Part shown: positions 52,093 through 60,643 of the stretch, piece after piece
How positions within the stretch are numbered: position 1 is the stretch's first letter
Layout of the letters: the number at the start of each line of letters is the position of its first letter
Source: SZUA-430 sp040381215
GTDB taxonomy: Bacteria > Pseudomonadota > Alphaproteobacteria > Micropepsales > Micropepsaceae
DNA: 64,000 nt
Direction: 5' to 3'
NCBI GenBank assembly: GCA_040381215.1
Contig: JBEIHO010000011.1
Location: 1 to 64,000 of the forward strand
The notes under the pieces: model-generated
Databases searched by the model: none
Told to the model about the DNA's origin: nothing
Seen by the model: only the letters and a program-made list of their open reading frames with translations
Position numbers and translations under genes: made by a program

Positions 52093-53520
52093 CTATAGCG
52101 GTGGAAAGCGATCTTTCCAGGGGCGGGCCTGTTCGAGCTGGGCGGAGAGGCGCAGGAGTGTGGCCTCGTCGCCGAAGCGGGTGGTGAACATGGTTCCGAT
52201 CGGCAGGCCGTCTGCGTTCCAGTAGAGGGGCACGCTGGCCGAGGGCTGGCCGGTGATATTGTAGATGCCGGTGTAGGGAATGAAGGCAAAAAGCTCGCGC
52301 AGCAGCGTCTGGGGATCCTCGCGGTCCATGTCGAGCACGCCGAGCTTCAAGGGTGGCTGCGTGGCGACGGGCTGCAGGATCACATCGTAGTCCTGCATGA
52401 AAGCGGCGAGCTTGCGGCCCGTCATGTGCAGCGTTGTGATGGCCCGCGCGTAGGCGGGCGCATCGGTGCGGCGCGCCGTCTCGATGCGGAACCAGGTCGC
52501 GCGCTCGACGTCGGCGGGCTCGGGCTTGCGCCCCAGCGCCTCGGCGATCTCGTCGATGGTGGCTGCGATATTGGCGCTGATCACGACGCCCTGGGCATGC
52601 ATGATTTCCGGCCCGTTCAAGACTGGCGTGGCTTCTTCGACAATGTGACCCAGGCTCTCGCAGAGCCGCGCGGCGTCGGCAACGGCCGCAATCGCGTCGG
52701 GGTGCACTGGAATATCGAAGGCCGGCTTGGTGGAGACCGCAATGCGCAGGCGGCCCGGCGGCAGGGCCACTTCGTCCAGCCAGGGCCGGGGATGATGCGG
52801 GGCTGCATAGGGATCGCCGGGCGCAGGGCCGCCGGTCGCATCGAGGAACAATGCGCTATCTCGAACTGATCGCGAGACGACGTGGCCCACCGCCGCGCCG
52901 CCCCAGCCCTCGCCACGCGTCGGCCCGACGGGCGTGCGTGCGCGTGTCGGCTTCAGGCCGTAGAGGCCGCAGCATGACGCCGGTATGCGGATCGATCCGC
53001 CGCCATCCGTTGCGTGCGCCACGGGCACAATGCCTGCAGCCACAGCGGCTGCAGCCCCGCCGCTGGAGCCGCCCGCGATGCGGGTCAGGTCCCACGGGTT
53101 GCGGGTTGCCCCCCACATGCGCGACTCGGATGAGGGGCTCAGTCCCAACTCGGGTGAATGCGTCTTGCCGAATGTGACCAGGCCCGCCTTCAAGCAGCGC
53201 TCGACATAGGTACTGTCCTGCCGGGCCACGAGGTTGCGGGTGTAGGAGAGGCTTCCCGTCGTGACCGTTCCCTTCAGCGTCACGCCCAGGTCCTTGAGCA
53301 ACCACGGCACGCCGGTGAGCGGCCCCTGGGGCAGGCCTGCGGCAATGGCGCGGCGGGCGTGATCCTCGTCGTCGACCGTGATGGCGTTGATGGCGGGATT
53401 GACGGCGCGGGCGCGTGCGAGGGCGGTCTCGAGGAGTTCCGTTTCCGTTACCTTGCGGCTGCGTACGAGTTGCGCCAGGTCCAGCGCATCAAGGCGGCGA
53501 TATTCCTCAAAGGACAGCAT
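52093..53520 (-). CDS. amidase signature family protein
   Basis: 475 residues. The Ser-cisSer-Lys triad is present: Lys in PWLLKDLG near 80 and the Ser pair in RIAGGSSGGAAAAVAAG near 150-165, with DGGGSIRIPASCCGLYGLKPTRAR near 175-198 ending the signature. It hydrolyses an amide of unknown identity; a 6-aminohexanoate-cyclic-dimer hydrolase or aryl-acylamidase type is possible. ATG 53520 has a GGAG site. The stop lies one base beyond repeat element 3. Confidence 0.92.
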   Translation of the reverse strand: MLSFEEYRRLDALDLAQLVRSRKVTETELLETALARARAVNPAINAITVDDEDHARRAIAAGLPQGPLTGVPWLLKDLGVTLKGTVTTGSLSYTRNLVARQDSTYVERCLKAGLVTFGKTHSPELGLSPSSESRMWGATRNPWDLTRIAGGSSGGAAAAVAAGIVPVAHATDGGGSIRIPASCCGLYGLKPTRARTPVGPTRGEGWGGAAVGHVVSRSVRDSALFLDATGGPAPGDPYAAPHHPRPWLDEVALPPGRLRIAVSTKPAFDIPVHPDAIAAVADAARLCESLGHIVEEATPVLNGPEIMHAQGVVISANIAATIDEIAEALGRKPEPADVERATWFRIETARRTDAPAYARAITTLHMTGRKLAAFMQDYDVILQPVATQPPLKLGVLDMDREDPQTLLRELFAFIPYTGIYNITGQPSASVPLYWNADGLPIGTMFTTRFGDEATLLRLSAQLEQARPWKDRFPPL

Positions 53521-53624
53521 CTTGGTCTCCGTCAATCCACGATGTCGCGACTTGCGTTCATATGCGATAGGCTTGGCAGATGCCAGATCGCAGCCCGGCT
53601 GCGCAACGCAGGAGGTGGTTCCAC

Positions 53625-54017
53625 ATGCGCCCAGCAACCCTTGCCCTTTTGCTCTCGGCGGCCCTTTTCGCCCTCATCCTGCCCGATGGTGGCAGCACCG
53701 CCCGTGCCGGCGCCGATGTCGGCGATGACCCGGCGGGGAAATCCGGTTTCCCGCGCGATGAGGCTTCGCTGCGTCAGCTCGACGGCGAACAGCTGCGCAT
53801 CGTCCGACGCGCCAGCGCCCAATGCTGGCATGCCGGGCATGGCGGCTTCGGCGCGCCGGGACCGGTGGCGCGCGTGTGCGTCATGAATGCTACCGAGGCC
53901 GCACTGGCGGCGCGCAAGGATGACATCCTGAAGGCCTATAGCGATGCCTTGCCGATGAATGTCCGGTACAATGAAAACCGGCCTGCGCTTTACTGGCAGC
54001 GCCTTGTTGTTCGTTAA
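53625..54017 (+). CDS. small exported protein of unknown function
   Basis: 130 residues. A hydrophobic signal sequence (about 1-25) precedes a short acidic/Arg-containing domain with two Cys (ASAQCWHAG and ARVCVMN) that could pair in the periplasm. GGAGGT sits 8 bases before ATG 53625, so translation is well supported. The stop TAA is inside repeat element 4: the last codon before it (CGT) abuts the repeat, so the C terminus may have been changed by insertion. No family is recognised. Confidence 0.6.
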   Translation: MRPATLALLLSAALFALILPDGGSTARAGADVGDDPAGKSGFPRDEASLRQLDGEQLRIVRRASAQCWHAGHGGFGAPGPVARVCVMNATEAALAARKDDILKAYSDALPMNVRYNENRPALYWQRLVVR

Positions 54018-54108
54018 TTTCGGTGACAGTGCACTCAATTGCGCGCATCCCGTCGCAATTTGGGTTTAATACCTAGCTGCAATTGAGTGCACTGTCACCG
54101 AAATTAAC
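54013..54108. repeat. REP-like inverted repeat, element 4, perfect 30-base arms
   Basis: The left arm 54013-54042 and right arm 54079-54108 are exact complements over 30 bases, around a 36-base centre. The core matches the other elements except ACTCAATTGC in place of ACTTAATTCC. The arm overlaps the stop codon of the small exported protein gene. As RNA it would form a very stable hairpin. Confidence 0.92.
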
Positions 54109-54120
54109 GGATTGATGTGG

Positions 54121-54156
54121 AAACGCCGCCGGCTCCTGGATGGAACCGGCGGCGCT
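54121..54156 (-). terminator. Rho-independent terminator of the OmpA lipoprotein gene
   Basis: Read leftward, a perfect 9-base GC stem (54146-54154 with 54124-54132, 13-base loop) is followed by TTT, about 30 bases after the stop at 54183. Confidence 0.65.
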
Positions 54157-54182
54157 TGTGGTTTCGAGATCGGGCTGGCGAC

Positions 54183-54848
54183 TTACGAGGTCAGCGGCAT
54201 GATCTGGATTTCAACGCGACGGTTGCGGGCGCGGCCCGGGACCGTGGCGTTCGAGGCGGCGGGATATTGTTCGCCGAAGCCCTGGACGTACATGCGCTGG
54301 GACATCACGCCGTTCTGCTGCAGGACATAAGCCACCGCGTTGGCGCAGCGCTGCGACAGGTCGAGGTTGTAGCGATCGTCGCCCGTTGAATCGGTGTGGC
54401 CGGAGACCTGGATGGTGGTGCGGTTGAATTCGTTCAGAACCTCACCCACGGCCGCGAGCGTGCGGTAGAATTGCGGGTTCACCTGGTCGCCGTTCACCGG
54501 GAAGGTGATGTCGCTGGCCATCTCGAGGACGATGTTGTTGCCCTCGCGACGGACTTTCACGCCGGCATCGCGCAGGCGCTCGCGCAGGCGGGCTTCCTGG
54601 TTGTCCATGTAGCCGCCGACTGCACCACCGGCGAGAGCGCCGATGCCCGCGCCGATCAGCGCGTTGCGCGCGGCCTGCTTGCCGCTGGAGGTGTTGGTCA
54701 GGGCGCCAATCGCTGCGCCGCCGAGCGCGCCGAAGATCGCGCCGCGCGTGGCGTGGCTGGTCTTCTGTTCGCCGGTGTAGGGGTCCTGCGTCTGGCATCC
54801 GGCCAGTGCAAGCGTCGCGACAATGGCGACAGCAATCAGTTTACGCAT
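54183..54848 (-). CDS. OmpA family lipoprotein (YiaD/Pal-like)
   Basis: 221 residues. The lipobox LALAGC puts the lipid on Cys 18. A glycine-zipper region follows (about 35-85: GAIFGALGGAAIGAL and GAGIGALAGGAVGG), then a C-terminal OmpA peptidoglycan-binding domain with FPVNGDQVNP near 115, VSGHTDSTGDDRYNLDLSQRCA near 145 and GFGEQYPAASNAT near 185. It should be outer-membrane anchored and bind peptidoglycan. It is a single gene ending at a terminator. Confidence 0.93.
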   Translation of the reverse strand: MRKLIAVAIVATLALAGCQTQDPYTGEQKTSHATRGAIFGALGGAAIGALTNTSSGKQAARNALIGAGIGALAGGAVGGYMDNQEARLRERLRDAGVKVRREGNNIVLEMASDITFPVNGDQVNPQFYRTLAAVGEVLNEFNRTTIQVSGHTDSTGDDRYNLDLSQRCANAVAYVLQQNGVMSQRMYVQGFGEQYPAASNATVPGRARNRRVEIQIMPLTS

Positions 54849-55082
54849 GTCGAATTTCCCTCATCTGGAAAGTTTTGATCCGGCCCGAAACGAGGCCGCG
54901 GTCGAGTTGGTTCATAAGCCGAAGGCAGGCAGAAGCGCAAGGCGATCACCCGGAACGGACACGGCAGAATGGGCCTGCCGCCCCAAACTACCACCTTGGC
55001 GTGCAAGGAACTTGACGGCCGTCACACTGCCTTCGCATATGCGGTTCAGGTTTTACTCTTGTGAACAACGGATTGGGCAGAC

Positions 55083-55853
55083 ATGGAACTCTTCGACCTC
55101 AGCGGAAAAGTTGCAGTCATCACCGGCTCCACGAAAGGCATTGGCGAGGCCATTGCCCATCGCTTTGCCGAACACGGTGCCAGGGTCGTCATCTCGAGCC
55201 GCAAGGCTGACGCCTGCCAGCGGGTTGCCGACGAAATCAATGCCAAATGGGGCAAGGGGCACGAGGTGGCCCATCCCGTTGCCTGCAACATCAACCTGCG
55301 GGAGCAGCTCGAGAGCCTCGTGGCACAGACACGGGCAAAATGGGGCAAGATCGACGTGCTGGTCTGCAATGCCGCCGTCAATCCCGTGTTCGGGTCGATG
55401 TCGCAGATCCCCGACGAAGCCTTTGACAAGATCATGGGGGCGAATGTCCGCTCCAACCACCAGCTTTGCAACATGGTCATCCCGGAGATGGTGGCGCGCC
55501 GGGATGGCAGCATCATCATCGTTTCGTCGATCGGCGGGCTCAGGGGCTCGCCGGTGCTGGGCGCGTACTGCATTTCCAAGGCCGCGGATTTCCAGCTGGC
55601 GCGCAATATCGCGGTCGAGTTCGGGGCGCACAATGTCAGGGCCAACTGCATCGCCCCCGGCCTCATCAAGACGGATTTTGCCAAGGCCCTGTGGGACAAC
55701 CCGGAGATCCTGTCCCGGTCAACGTCGACCTCGCCCCTGAAGCGGATCGGCGAGCCCGACGAGATCGCCGGCGCGGCTGTTTTCCTCGCCTCCAAGGCGG
55801 CAGCCTTCATGACCGGCCAGGCCATCGTTGTCGATGGCGGCGTGACGATCTAG
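55083..55853 (+). CDS. short-chain dehydrogenase/reductase
   Basis: 256 residues with the classical SDR set: TGSTKGIGEAIA near 14-25, CNAAVNP near 96, SSIGG near 145, and the catalytic YCISKAA (Tyr-x3-Lys) near 162; the end VDGGVTI is typical. It is soluble and NAD(P)-dependent; the substrate is unknown. A weak TTGACG ... CATATG pair with 18-base spacing lies at 55013-55042. A hairpin follows the stop. Confidence 0.92.
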   Translation: MELFDLSGKVAVITGSTKGIGEAIAHRFAEHGARVVISSRKADACQRVADEINAKWGKGHEVAHPVACNINLREQLESLVAQTRAKWGKIDVLVCNAAVNPVFGSMSQIPDEAFDKIMGANVRSNHQLCNMVIPEMVARRDGSIIIVSSIGGLRGSPVLGAYCISKAADFQLARNIAVEFGAHNVRANCIAPGLIKTDFAKALWDNPEILSRSTSTSPLKRIGEPDEIAGAAVFLASKAAAFMTGQAIVVDGGVTI

Positions 55854-55873
55854 CTTATCCGGCCTGAAAAACG

Positions 55874-55898
55874 GGCCGCCTGATCGTTAATGGCGGCC
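55874..55898 (+). terminator. hairpin terminator after the SDR gene
   Basis: GGCCGCC (55874-55880) pairs with GGCGGCC (55892-55898) over an 11-base loop, followed by a T-containing stretch GTTCATTT, 20 bases past the SDR stop. Confidence 0.5.
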
Positions 55899-55966
55899 GT
55901 TCATTTGGCGTTCATGCAGATCAGGTCTCCATGGCGCGGGACCTGATGGTGACAGTGAGGGGAAAG

Positions 55967-56698
55967 ATGACTGCGATCGACGATGCGCGTCGTACCACGA
56001 ACACGCTTGCGGGCAGCAAGCTGCTCGAGACGCTGGACCCTGCCGCGATTGCGCGGCTCGAGGGACAGTGCGCATGGCGGACGGTTCGCGAGGGCGAGCC
56101 GATCGTGACCCGGGATTCGGATTCGCGGGATGTCTTCTTCGTCGTCAAAGGTCGATGCCGGATCGTGAACTACTCGCCGGCGGGACGCGAGGTTGCCTAT
56201 GCGATCGCGGGACCTGGGGAATATTTCGGCGAGATGGCGGCGATCGACGGCCTGCCACGCTCGGCGACGGTTGTCGCCCTGGACGATTGCACGCTCGCAT
56301 CGATCACGCCGCAGGTCTTCCGTGGCCTGCTCGAGCAGTATCCGCGCGTCAGCATCGTCATCATGGAGAAGCTGGTGCGCATCGTGCGGACCAGCGATGA
56401 CCGGATCATGGATCTCGCCACGCTGTCGGCCTACCAGCGGGTCTATTCAGAGGTGCTCAAGCTCATGAAGCCCGATCCGGTGCGCAGTGGCTCGTGGATC
56501 GTCTATCCGCTGCCGACCCAGGCGCAAATCGCGGCCCAGGCATCGACCACGCGCGAAACCGTGGCCCGTGTCCTGTCGCAACTGGCGCAGGACGGGATCG
56601 CCGAGCGCAAGTCCAAGACGCTGTATGTGCGCCAGGTCGACCGGCTGAAACAGCTCTGCGAGAAGGTGCCTGCGCCGCTTATCAAGGCGCAGGACTGA
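55967..56698 (+). CDS. Crp/Fnr family transcriptional regulator
   Basis: 243 residues from ATG 55967 (AGGGGA just upstream); ATG 55931 would add 12. The N-terminal cyclic nucleotide-binding-type beta roll (about 30-140: GEPIVTRDSDSRDVFFVVKGRCRI, GEYFGEMAAIDGLPRSATVVA) includes the FGE...R-SAT residues that bind cAMP in CRP. A helix-turn-helix lies at about 190-215 (TQAQIAAQASTTRETVARVLSQL). No Cys cluster for an Fe-S sensor is present, so it is CRP-type, not FNR. Confidence 0.9.
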   Translation: MTAIDDARRTTNTLAGSKLLETLDPAAIARLEGQCAWRTVREGEPIVTRDSDSRDVFFVVKGRCRIVNYSPAGREVAYAIAGPGEYFGEMAAIDGLPRSATVVALDDCTLASITPQVFRGLLEQYPRVSIVIMEKLVRIVRTSDDRIMDLATLSAYQRVYSEVLKLMKPDPVRSGSWIVYPLPTQAQIAAQASTTRETVARVLSQLAQDGIAERKSKTLYVRQVDRLKQLCEKVPAPLIKAQD

Positions 56699-56708
56699 TC
56701 AAAAGGTT

Positions 56709-57770
56709 TCAGGCGCGAGAAGGGGGCTCCCATGCCTCCAGGACGGTGCGCGCCACCTGGCTCTGGAAGGCCTCGAGGCGCTCGGTGGGCAGGGTCGATG
56801 CCTCGACGAATACAGCCAGCGCAATGCGTTCACCGGTGCGCGCGGTCGCGATACCGCTGTCGTTGAACACGGCCGTGAAGCCGTCAACGGCGCGCGTCTG
56901 GCCGCCGCGGTGGGCGATCGTCCAGCCCTTGCCGATGCCTGCGCTCAGCCGATCCAGGCCGGTCCTGGACCGTCGCAGCAGGTCGAGCACGAAGGACGCA
57001 TTGCGGCGCTGGAGGAGATGACCTTGCTCGAGGCGGGCGTAGAGGCCGGCGATTGCGCGCGGGCTTGCGGTGTCGCGGGGATCCCGGAGGTAGCGCCATT
57101 GCGCGCGGCGGCGATCATCCATGCTTGCGGCCATGATTGATGCATCGAGGCGGCGCGCGTCGGCGAAGCTGGCGTCAGGGGCGAGGCCAAACACGGCGGG
57201 CTGCACGTCGCGCTCGTAGCGATCGACGCGCAGGCCCTTGGCGCAATCGATGCGAACCAGGGCTTTCTGGATGCGGGCGGGGCCGCCAGCGAGCGCGATC
57301 ACGGCGTCGGTGGCTGTTGCATCCCCGTTCAGGAGCATGTGCTCGAGCAGCTGGCGGGCGGTGAATTTCATGGACCTGGCGCGCAGGCGCGCGGCCAGCG
57401 GCGAGCGACCCGGGGCGATGTCGCGGGTGCCCAGCGTGACCAGGCGGTCGAGATTTACCTCTCCCAGTTCGGCCAGATGCAGGACCGCGACCGCGACCGG
57501 CAGGCCGCTGAGCGCCTGCATCGGGAACATCTGGTCGGCATTCACAAGCGCGGTGCGGCCTGCGTCGACGTCGATCACGGCGATGCCGACCTGTGCCGCC
57601 TTCAGCTGGCTGGCAAGGGCCGATAGCCGGGCCTCAAGGGAGCGGTCAGGCGCCCCGAGGGCGGCGATGTCCTGCGGCGGCACGGCGGACGCCGCCCGCG
57701 CCGCGCTTGGTACACACACCAGCGCGAGGCCTGCGGCGAGCATGTGGCGCCGGGAAAGTTGGGTTGTCAT
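56709..57770 (-). CDS. Tat-exported class A beta-lactamase-fold protein with degenerate active site
   Basis: 353 residues with a twin-arginine signal (SRRHMLAAGLAL, residues 6-17). The domain aligns with class A beta-lactamases (FPM at 82-84, LLEHMLLNGD near 141-150, AGGP at 161-164, GWTIAH near 290). The catalytic positions are replaced: Ala 86 for Ser70, Gly 89 for Lys73, GDA at 149-151 for SDN, and HRGG for KTG. So it is probably not a hydrolase, but an exported binding or structural protein. It is the third gene after the aminotransferase and ald. Confidence 0.8.
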   Translation of the reverse strand: MTTQLSRRHMLAAGLALVCVPSAARAASAVPPQDIAALGAPDRSLEARLSALASQLKAAQVGIAVIDVDAGRTALVNADQMFPMQALSGLPVAVAVLHLAELGEVNLDRLVTLGTRDIAPGRSPLAARLRARSMKFTARQLLEHMLLNGDATATDAVIALAGGPARIQKALVRIDCAKGLRVDRYERDVQPAVFGLAPDASFADARRLDASIMAASMDDRRRAQWRYLRDPRDTASPRAIAGLYARLEQGHLLQRRNASFVLDLLRRSRTGLDRLSAGIGKGWTIAHRGGQTRAVDGFTAVFNDSGIATARTGERIALAVFVEASTLPTERLEAFQSQVARTVLEAWEPPSRA

Positions 57771-57849
57771 CTCGGTCCTGTCCTTGACCCCGGAACAGGT
57801 AATGCATCCCGGGCCCAAAGATCAGTGACGGATGAACGCTATTTGTGGA

Positions 57850-58968
57850 TCACCCCGGGAGGGAGCGATCCGCAGGCGTGAATTGGCGGTTCTGCTCGTC
57901 TGCGACCGCCTGGTAGGTCAAAGCGCCGCGGTGAATATTGAGGCCCGCCAGCAGATGCGGGTTCTCGCGGCAGGCCCGGGCATAGCCTTTGTCGGCCAGC
58001 GCCAGGGTGAAGGGCAGCGTGGCGTTGTTGAGGGCGAAGGTCGATGTGCGGGCCACGGCGCCCGGCATGTTGGCCACGCAATAGTGAACCACGTCATGGA
58101 CCTTGTAGGTCGGCTGGGCGTGGGTGGTGGCGCGCGCGGTCTCGGCGCACCCGCCCTGGTCGATCGCCACGTCGACGATGACCGAGCCCTTCTTCATGCG
58201 GCGGACCATGGATTCCGAAATCAGCTTGGGCGCGGCTGCGCCGGGCAGCAGCACGGCACCGATGACGAGGTCTGCGGTCAGGACCTGCTCCTCGATGGCG
58301 TCGATCGTGGAGTAGATGGTGTTCAGCATGGCGCCGAACTGGAGGTCGAGTTCAGCCAGGCGCGGGAGGCTGCGGTCGATCACGGTGACATGGGCCTCGA
58401 GCCCCATGGCCATGCGCGCGGCGTTGGCGCCGACGACGCCACCGCCAATGATCACGACCTTCGCCGCCGGCACGCCGGGCACGCCGCCGAGCAGCATGCC
58501 GCGACCGCCCTGTTCCATCTCGAGGCAATGCGCACCGGCCTGGATCGACATGCGGCCGGCGACCTCGGACATGGGTGCAAGCAGCGGCAGGCCGCCGCGT
58601 GCGTCGGTCACGGTTTCATAGGCGATCGCGACGCAGTCGGACTTGAGCAGGCCTGCGGTCTGCTCGGGATCGGGGGCGAGGTGCAGATAGGTGAACAGCA
58701 GCTGCCCGGGGCGCAGCATGGCGATCTCGGGGGCTTGCGGCTCCTTGACCTTCACGATCATGTCGGCCTTGCCAAACACGTCAGCGGCGGTCGGCAGGAT
58801 CTCGGCCCCGGCTGCCTTGTACATGTCATCGGTCAGGCCGATCGCGACACCGGCTGATGCCTGCACGACAACCTTGTGGCCATGCGATACGAGCTCGCGC
58901 ACGCTCGATGGCGTGAGGCCGACGCGATACTCGTGAACCTTGATTTCCTTCGGAACGCCAACAAGCAT
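57850..58968 (-). CDS. ald: alanine dehydrogenase
   Basis: 372 residues. It interconverts L-alanine and pyruvate with NAD. The N-terminal VGVPKEIKVHEYRVGLTP block, KVKEP near 72 (catalytic Lys), YLHLAPD near 94 (catalytic His), and the NAD site VVIIGGGVVGANAARMA near 170 are all present. It follows the omega-aminotransferase gene by 32 bases. The pair could pass amino groups from an omega-amine to pyruvate, with alanine then deaminated. Confidence 0.95.
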   Translation of the reverse strand: MLVGVPKEIKVHEYRVGLTPSSVRELVSHGHKVVVQASAGVAIGLTDDMYKAAGAEILPTAADVFGKADMIVKVKEPQAPEIAMLRPGQLLFTYLHLAPDPEQTAGLLKSDCVAIAYETVTDARGGLPLLAPMSEVAGRMSIQAGAHCLEMEQGGRGMLLGGVPGVPAAKVVIIGGGVVGANAARMAMGLEAHVTVIDRSLPRLAELDLQFGAMLNTIYSTIDAIEEQVLTADLVIGAVLLPGAAAPKLISESMVRRMKKGSVIVDVAIDQGGCAETARATTHAQPTYKVHDVVHYCVANMPGAVARTSTFALNNATLPFTLALADKGYARACRENPHLLAGLNIHRGALTYQAVADEQNRQFTPADRSLPG

Positions 58969-59000
58969 GGTGCGGATATCCCCTCGCGGAATTCTGTTTT

Positions 59001-60335
59001 TCAGGACAGGCGGCTGAGCACCCGACGGACACCGTCGACGAGCCGCTCGACATGGGCCTGTTCTGCAACGAGAGCGGGGCCCAATGCAATCGTGTCGCCT
59101 CCGACCCTCAGCACCATGTTCTCCTCGAAAAAGGCGCGGCGGATGGCCTCATGGCCGCGCTTGCCCGGCGCGCCGGCTGCGGGTTCGATGTCGATCGCGG
59201 CGGCAGCACCGCAGTTGCGGATATCCACAACGAATGGCGCCCCCTTCAGGGTGTGCACGGCGTCCTCGAGCCATTTTTCGACCTGGCGGCCGCGCTCGAA
59301 CAGGCCCTCGTCGCGGTAGATGTCGAGGGTGGCCAGGGCGGCGGCGGCAGCGACCGGGTGGCCTGAATAGGTGTAGCCGTGGAAGAGCTCGATCTGCCAG
59401 TCGTTCTTCTGCTCGAAGGCGTCGTAGATGGCGTTCGAGGCGATGACGCCGCCCATGGGGATGACGCCGTTCGTGATGCCCTTGGCAAAGGTGATCATGT
59501 CGGGCGTCACGCCATAGCGTTCGGCGGCCGTTGGCGCGCCCATGCGGCCGAACATCGTGATGACCTCGTCGAAGATCAGCAGGATGCCATGCTTCGTGCA
59601 GAGCTCGCGCAGGCGCTGGAGGTAGCCCTTGGGTGGCGGCAGCACGCCGGTCGATCCCGCCATCGGCTCGACGATGACGGCCGCTATCGTGTCCCCGTGA
59701 AGCGCAACCATGTCCTCGAGCGCGTCGGCGAGGTTTGCGCCATGGTCCGGTTCGCCCTTCGAGAAAGCCTGGCGGGCGCGATCATAGGTCGATGGCAAAT
59801 GATCCACGCCGGGCAGCATCTGCCCGTAGGCCTTTCGATTGTTGACGATGCCGCCGACCGACATGCCGCCGAAATTCGTGCCGTGGTAGCCACGCACGCG
59901 GCCGATCAGGCGCGTTCGCTGCCCCTCGCCACGGGCACGCCAGTACGCCAGCGCGATCTTGAGGGCCGTGTCGGCGGCCTCGGAACCCGAGTTGCAGAAG
60001 AAGACGCGCTCCATGCCGGCGGGCGCGATGGCGGCAATGCGGCCGGCCAGCTCGATCACCTTGGGATGGGCAAACTGGAAGGTTGGCGCGAAATCGAGCT
60101 CGCGCAGCTGGGCCGAGACGGCCTCGGTGATGCGCGGCTGCCCATGGCCGGCCAGCGAGCACCAGAGGCCTGCAAGGCCATCGAGAAGCTCGCGCCCCTG
60201 CGGATCGTAATAGAACATGCCCTGGCCGCGGGCGATGATCCGGGGATCGGACTTGAACTGGCGGTTTGCCGTGAAGGGCAGCCAAACGGCGTCGATTGCG
60301 TTGGCTGGGTCGTTGGCTGGCGTTGGGTTTGTCAT
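59001..60335 (-). CDS. class III omega-amino acid--pyruvate aminotransferase
   Basis: 444 residues. Fold-type I PLP enzyme: FFCNSGSEAADTALKIA near 110, GRVRGYHGTNFGG near 140, FDEVITMFGRMG near 245, and the PLP Lys in ITFAKGITNGV near 275. The HPKVIELAGRIA and LAGLWCSLAGHGQP blocks point to the beta-alanine/putrescine--pyruvate group. The product alanine could feed ald just downstream. The divergent polyamine-type ABC operon starts 308 bases away, so the region may import and use polyamines. Confidence 0.9.
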   Translation of the reverse strand: MTNPTPANDPANAIDAVWLPFTANRQFKSDPRIIARGQGMFYYDPQGRELLDGLAGLWCSLAGHGQPRITEAVSAQLRELDFAPTFQFAHPKVIELAGRIAAIAPAGMERVFFCNSGSEAADTALKIALAYWRARGEGQRTRLIGRVRGYHGTNFGGMSVGGIVNNRKAYGQMLPGVDHLPSTYDRARQAFSKGEPDHGANLADALEDMVALHGDTIAAVIVEPMAGSTGVLPPPKGYLQRLRELCTKHGILLIFDEVITMFGRMGAPTAAERYGVTPDMITFAKGITNGVIPMGGVIASNAIYDAFEQKNDWQIELFHGYTYSGHPVAAAAALATLDIYRDEGLFERGRQVEKWLEDAVHTLKGAPFVVDIRNCGAAAAIDIEPAAGAPGKRGHEAIRRAFFEENMVLRVGGDTIALGPALVAEQAHVERLVDGVRRVLSRLS

Positions 60336-60643
60336 GCGGATCGAGGCCCTTGTTCGCGCAGGGCTTATAGCATGCGGGCGGGGGGCGTCAGGGGCTGCAA
60401 TGATGGCCGGGCGGCGGCCGGTCGAGGCCACAACCAGCGCGTGGATCCCCCCGCATGGTGCAAAGCCGCGGGCGAATCGGATTGCCTTGACCATAAACCG
60501 GAAATACACCGTGCGCGGCTCGGCGCTTTTCATTAACCTCTGCACCCACTAGGATGCGCGCCGCTTGCGAATTTCGCTCGCGGCAGGCTCGCGCCAGACA
60601 TGCGCAATTCACGGGGAAACGGTGTTCGTTCGCGTCGCAACAG
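60336..60643. other. divergent intergenic region, no gene seen
   Basis: 308 bases between the aminotransferase (leftward) and the ABC ATPase (rightward). Upstream in-frame extensions of both genes enter it but without start signals. It probably holds the promoters of both; none could be assigned firmly. Confidence 0.45.

Noticed and set aside
55950..55962. partial match to the repeat core (GGTGACAGTGA) near the Crp/Fnr gene start
   Set aside because: Only about 10 bases match, there is no opposite arm nearby, and it lies in the likely leader of the regulator gene. Chance similarity.
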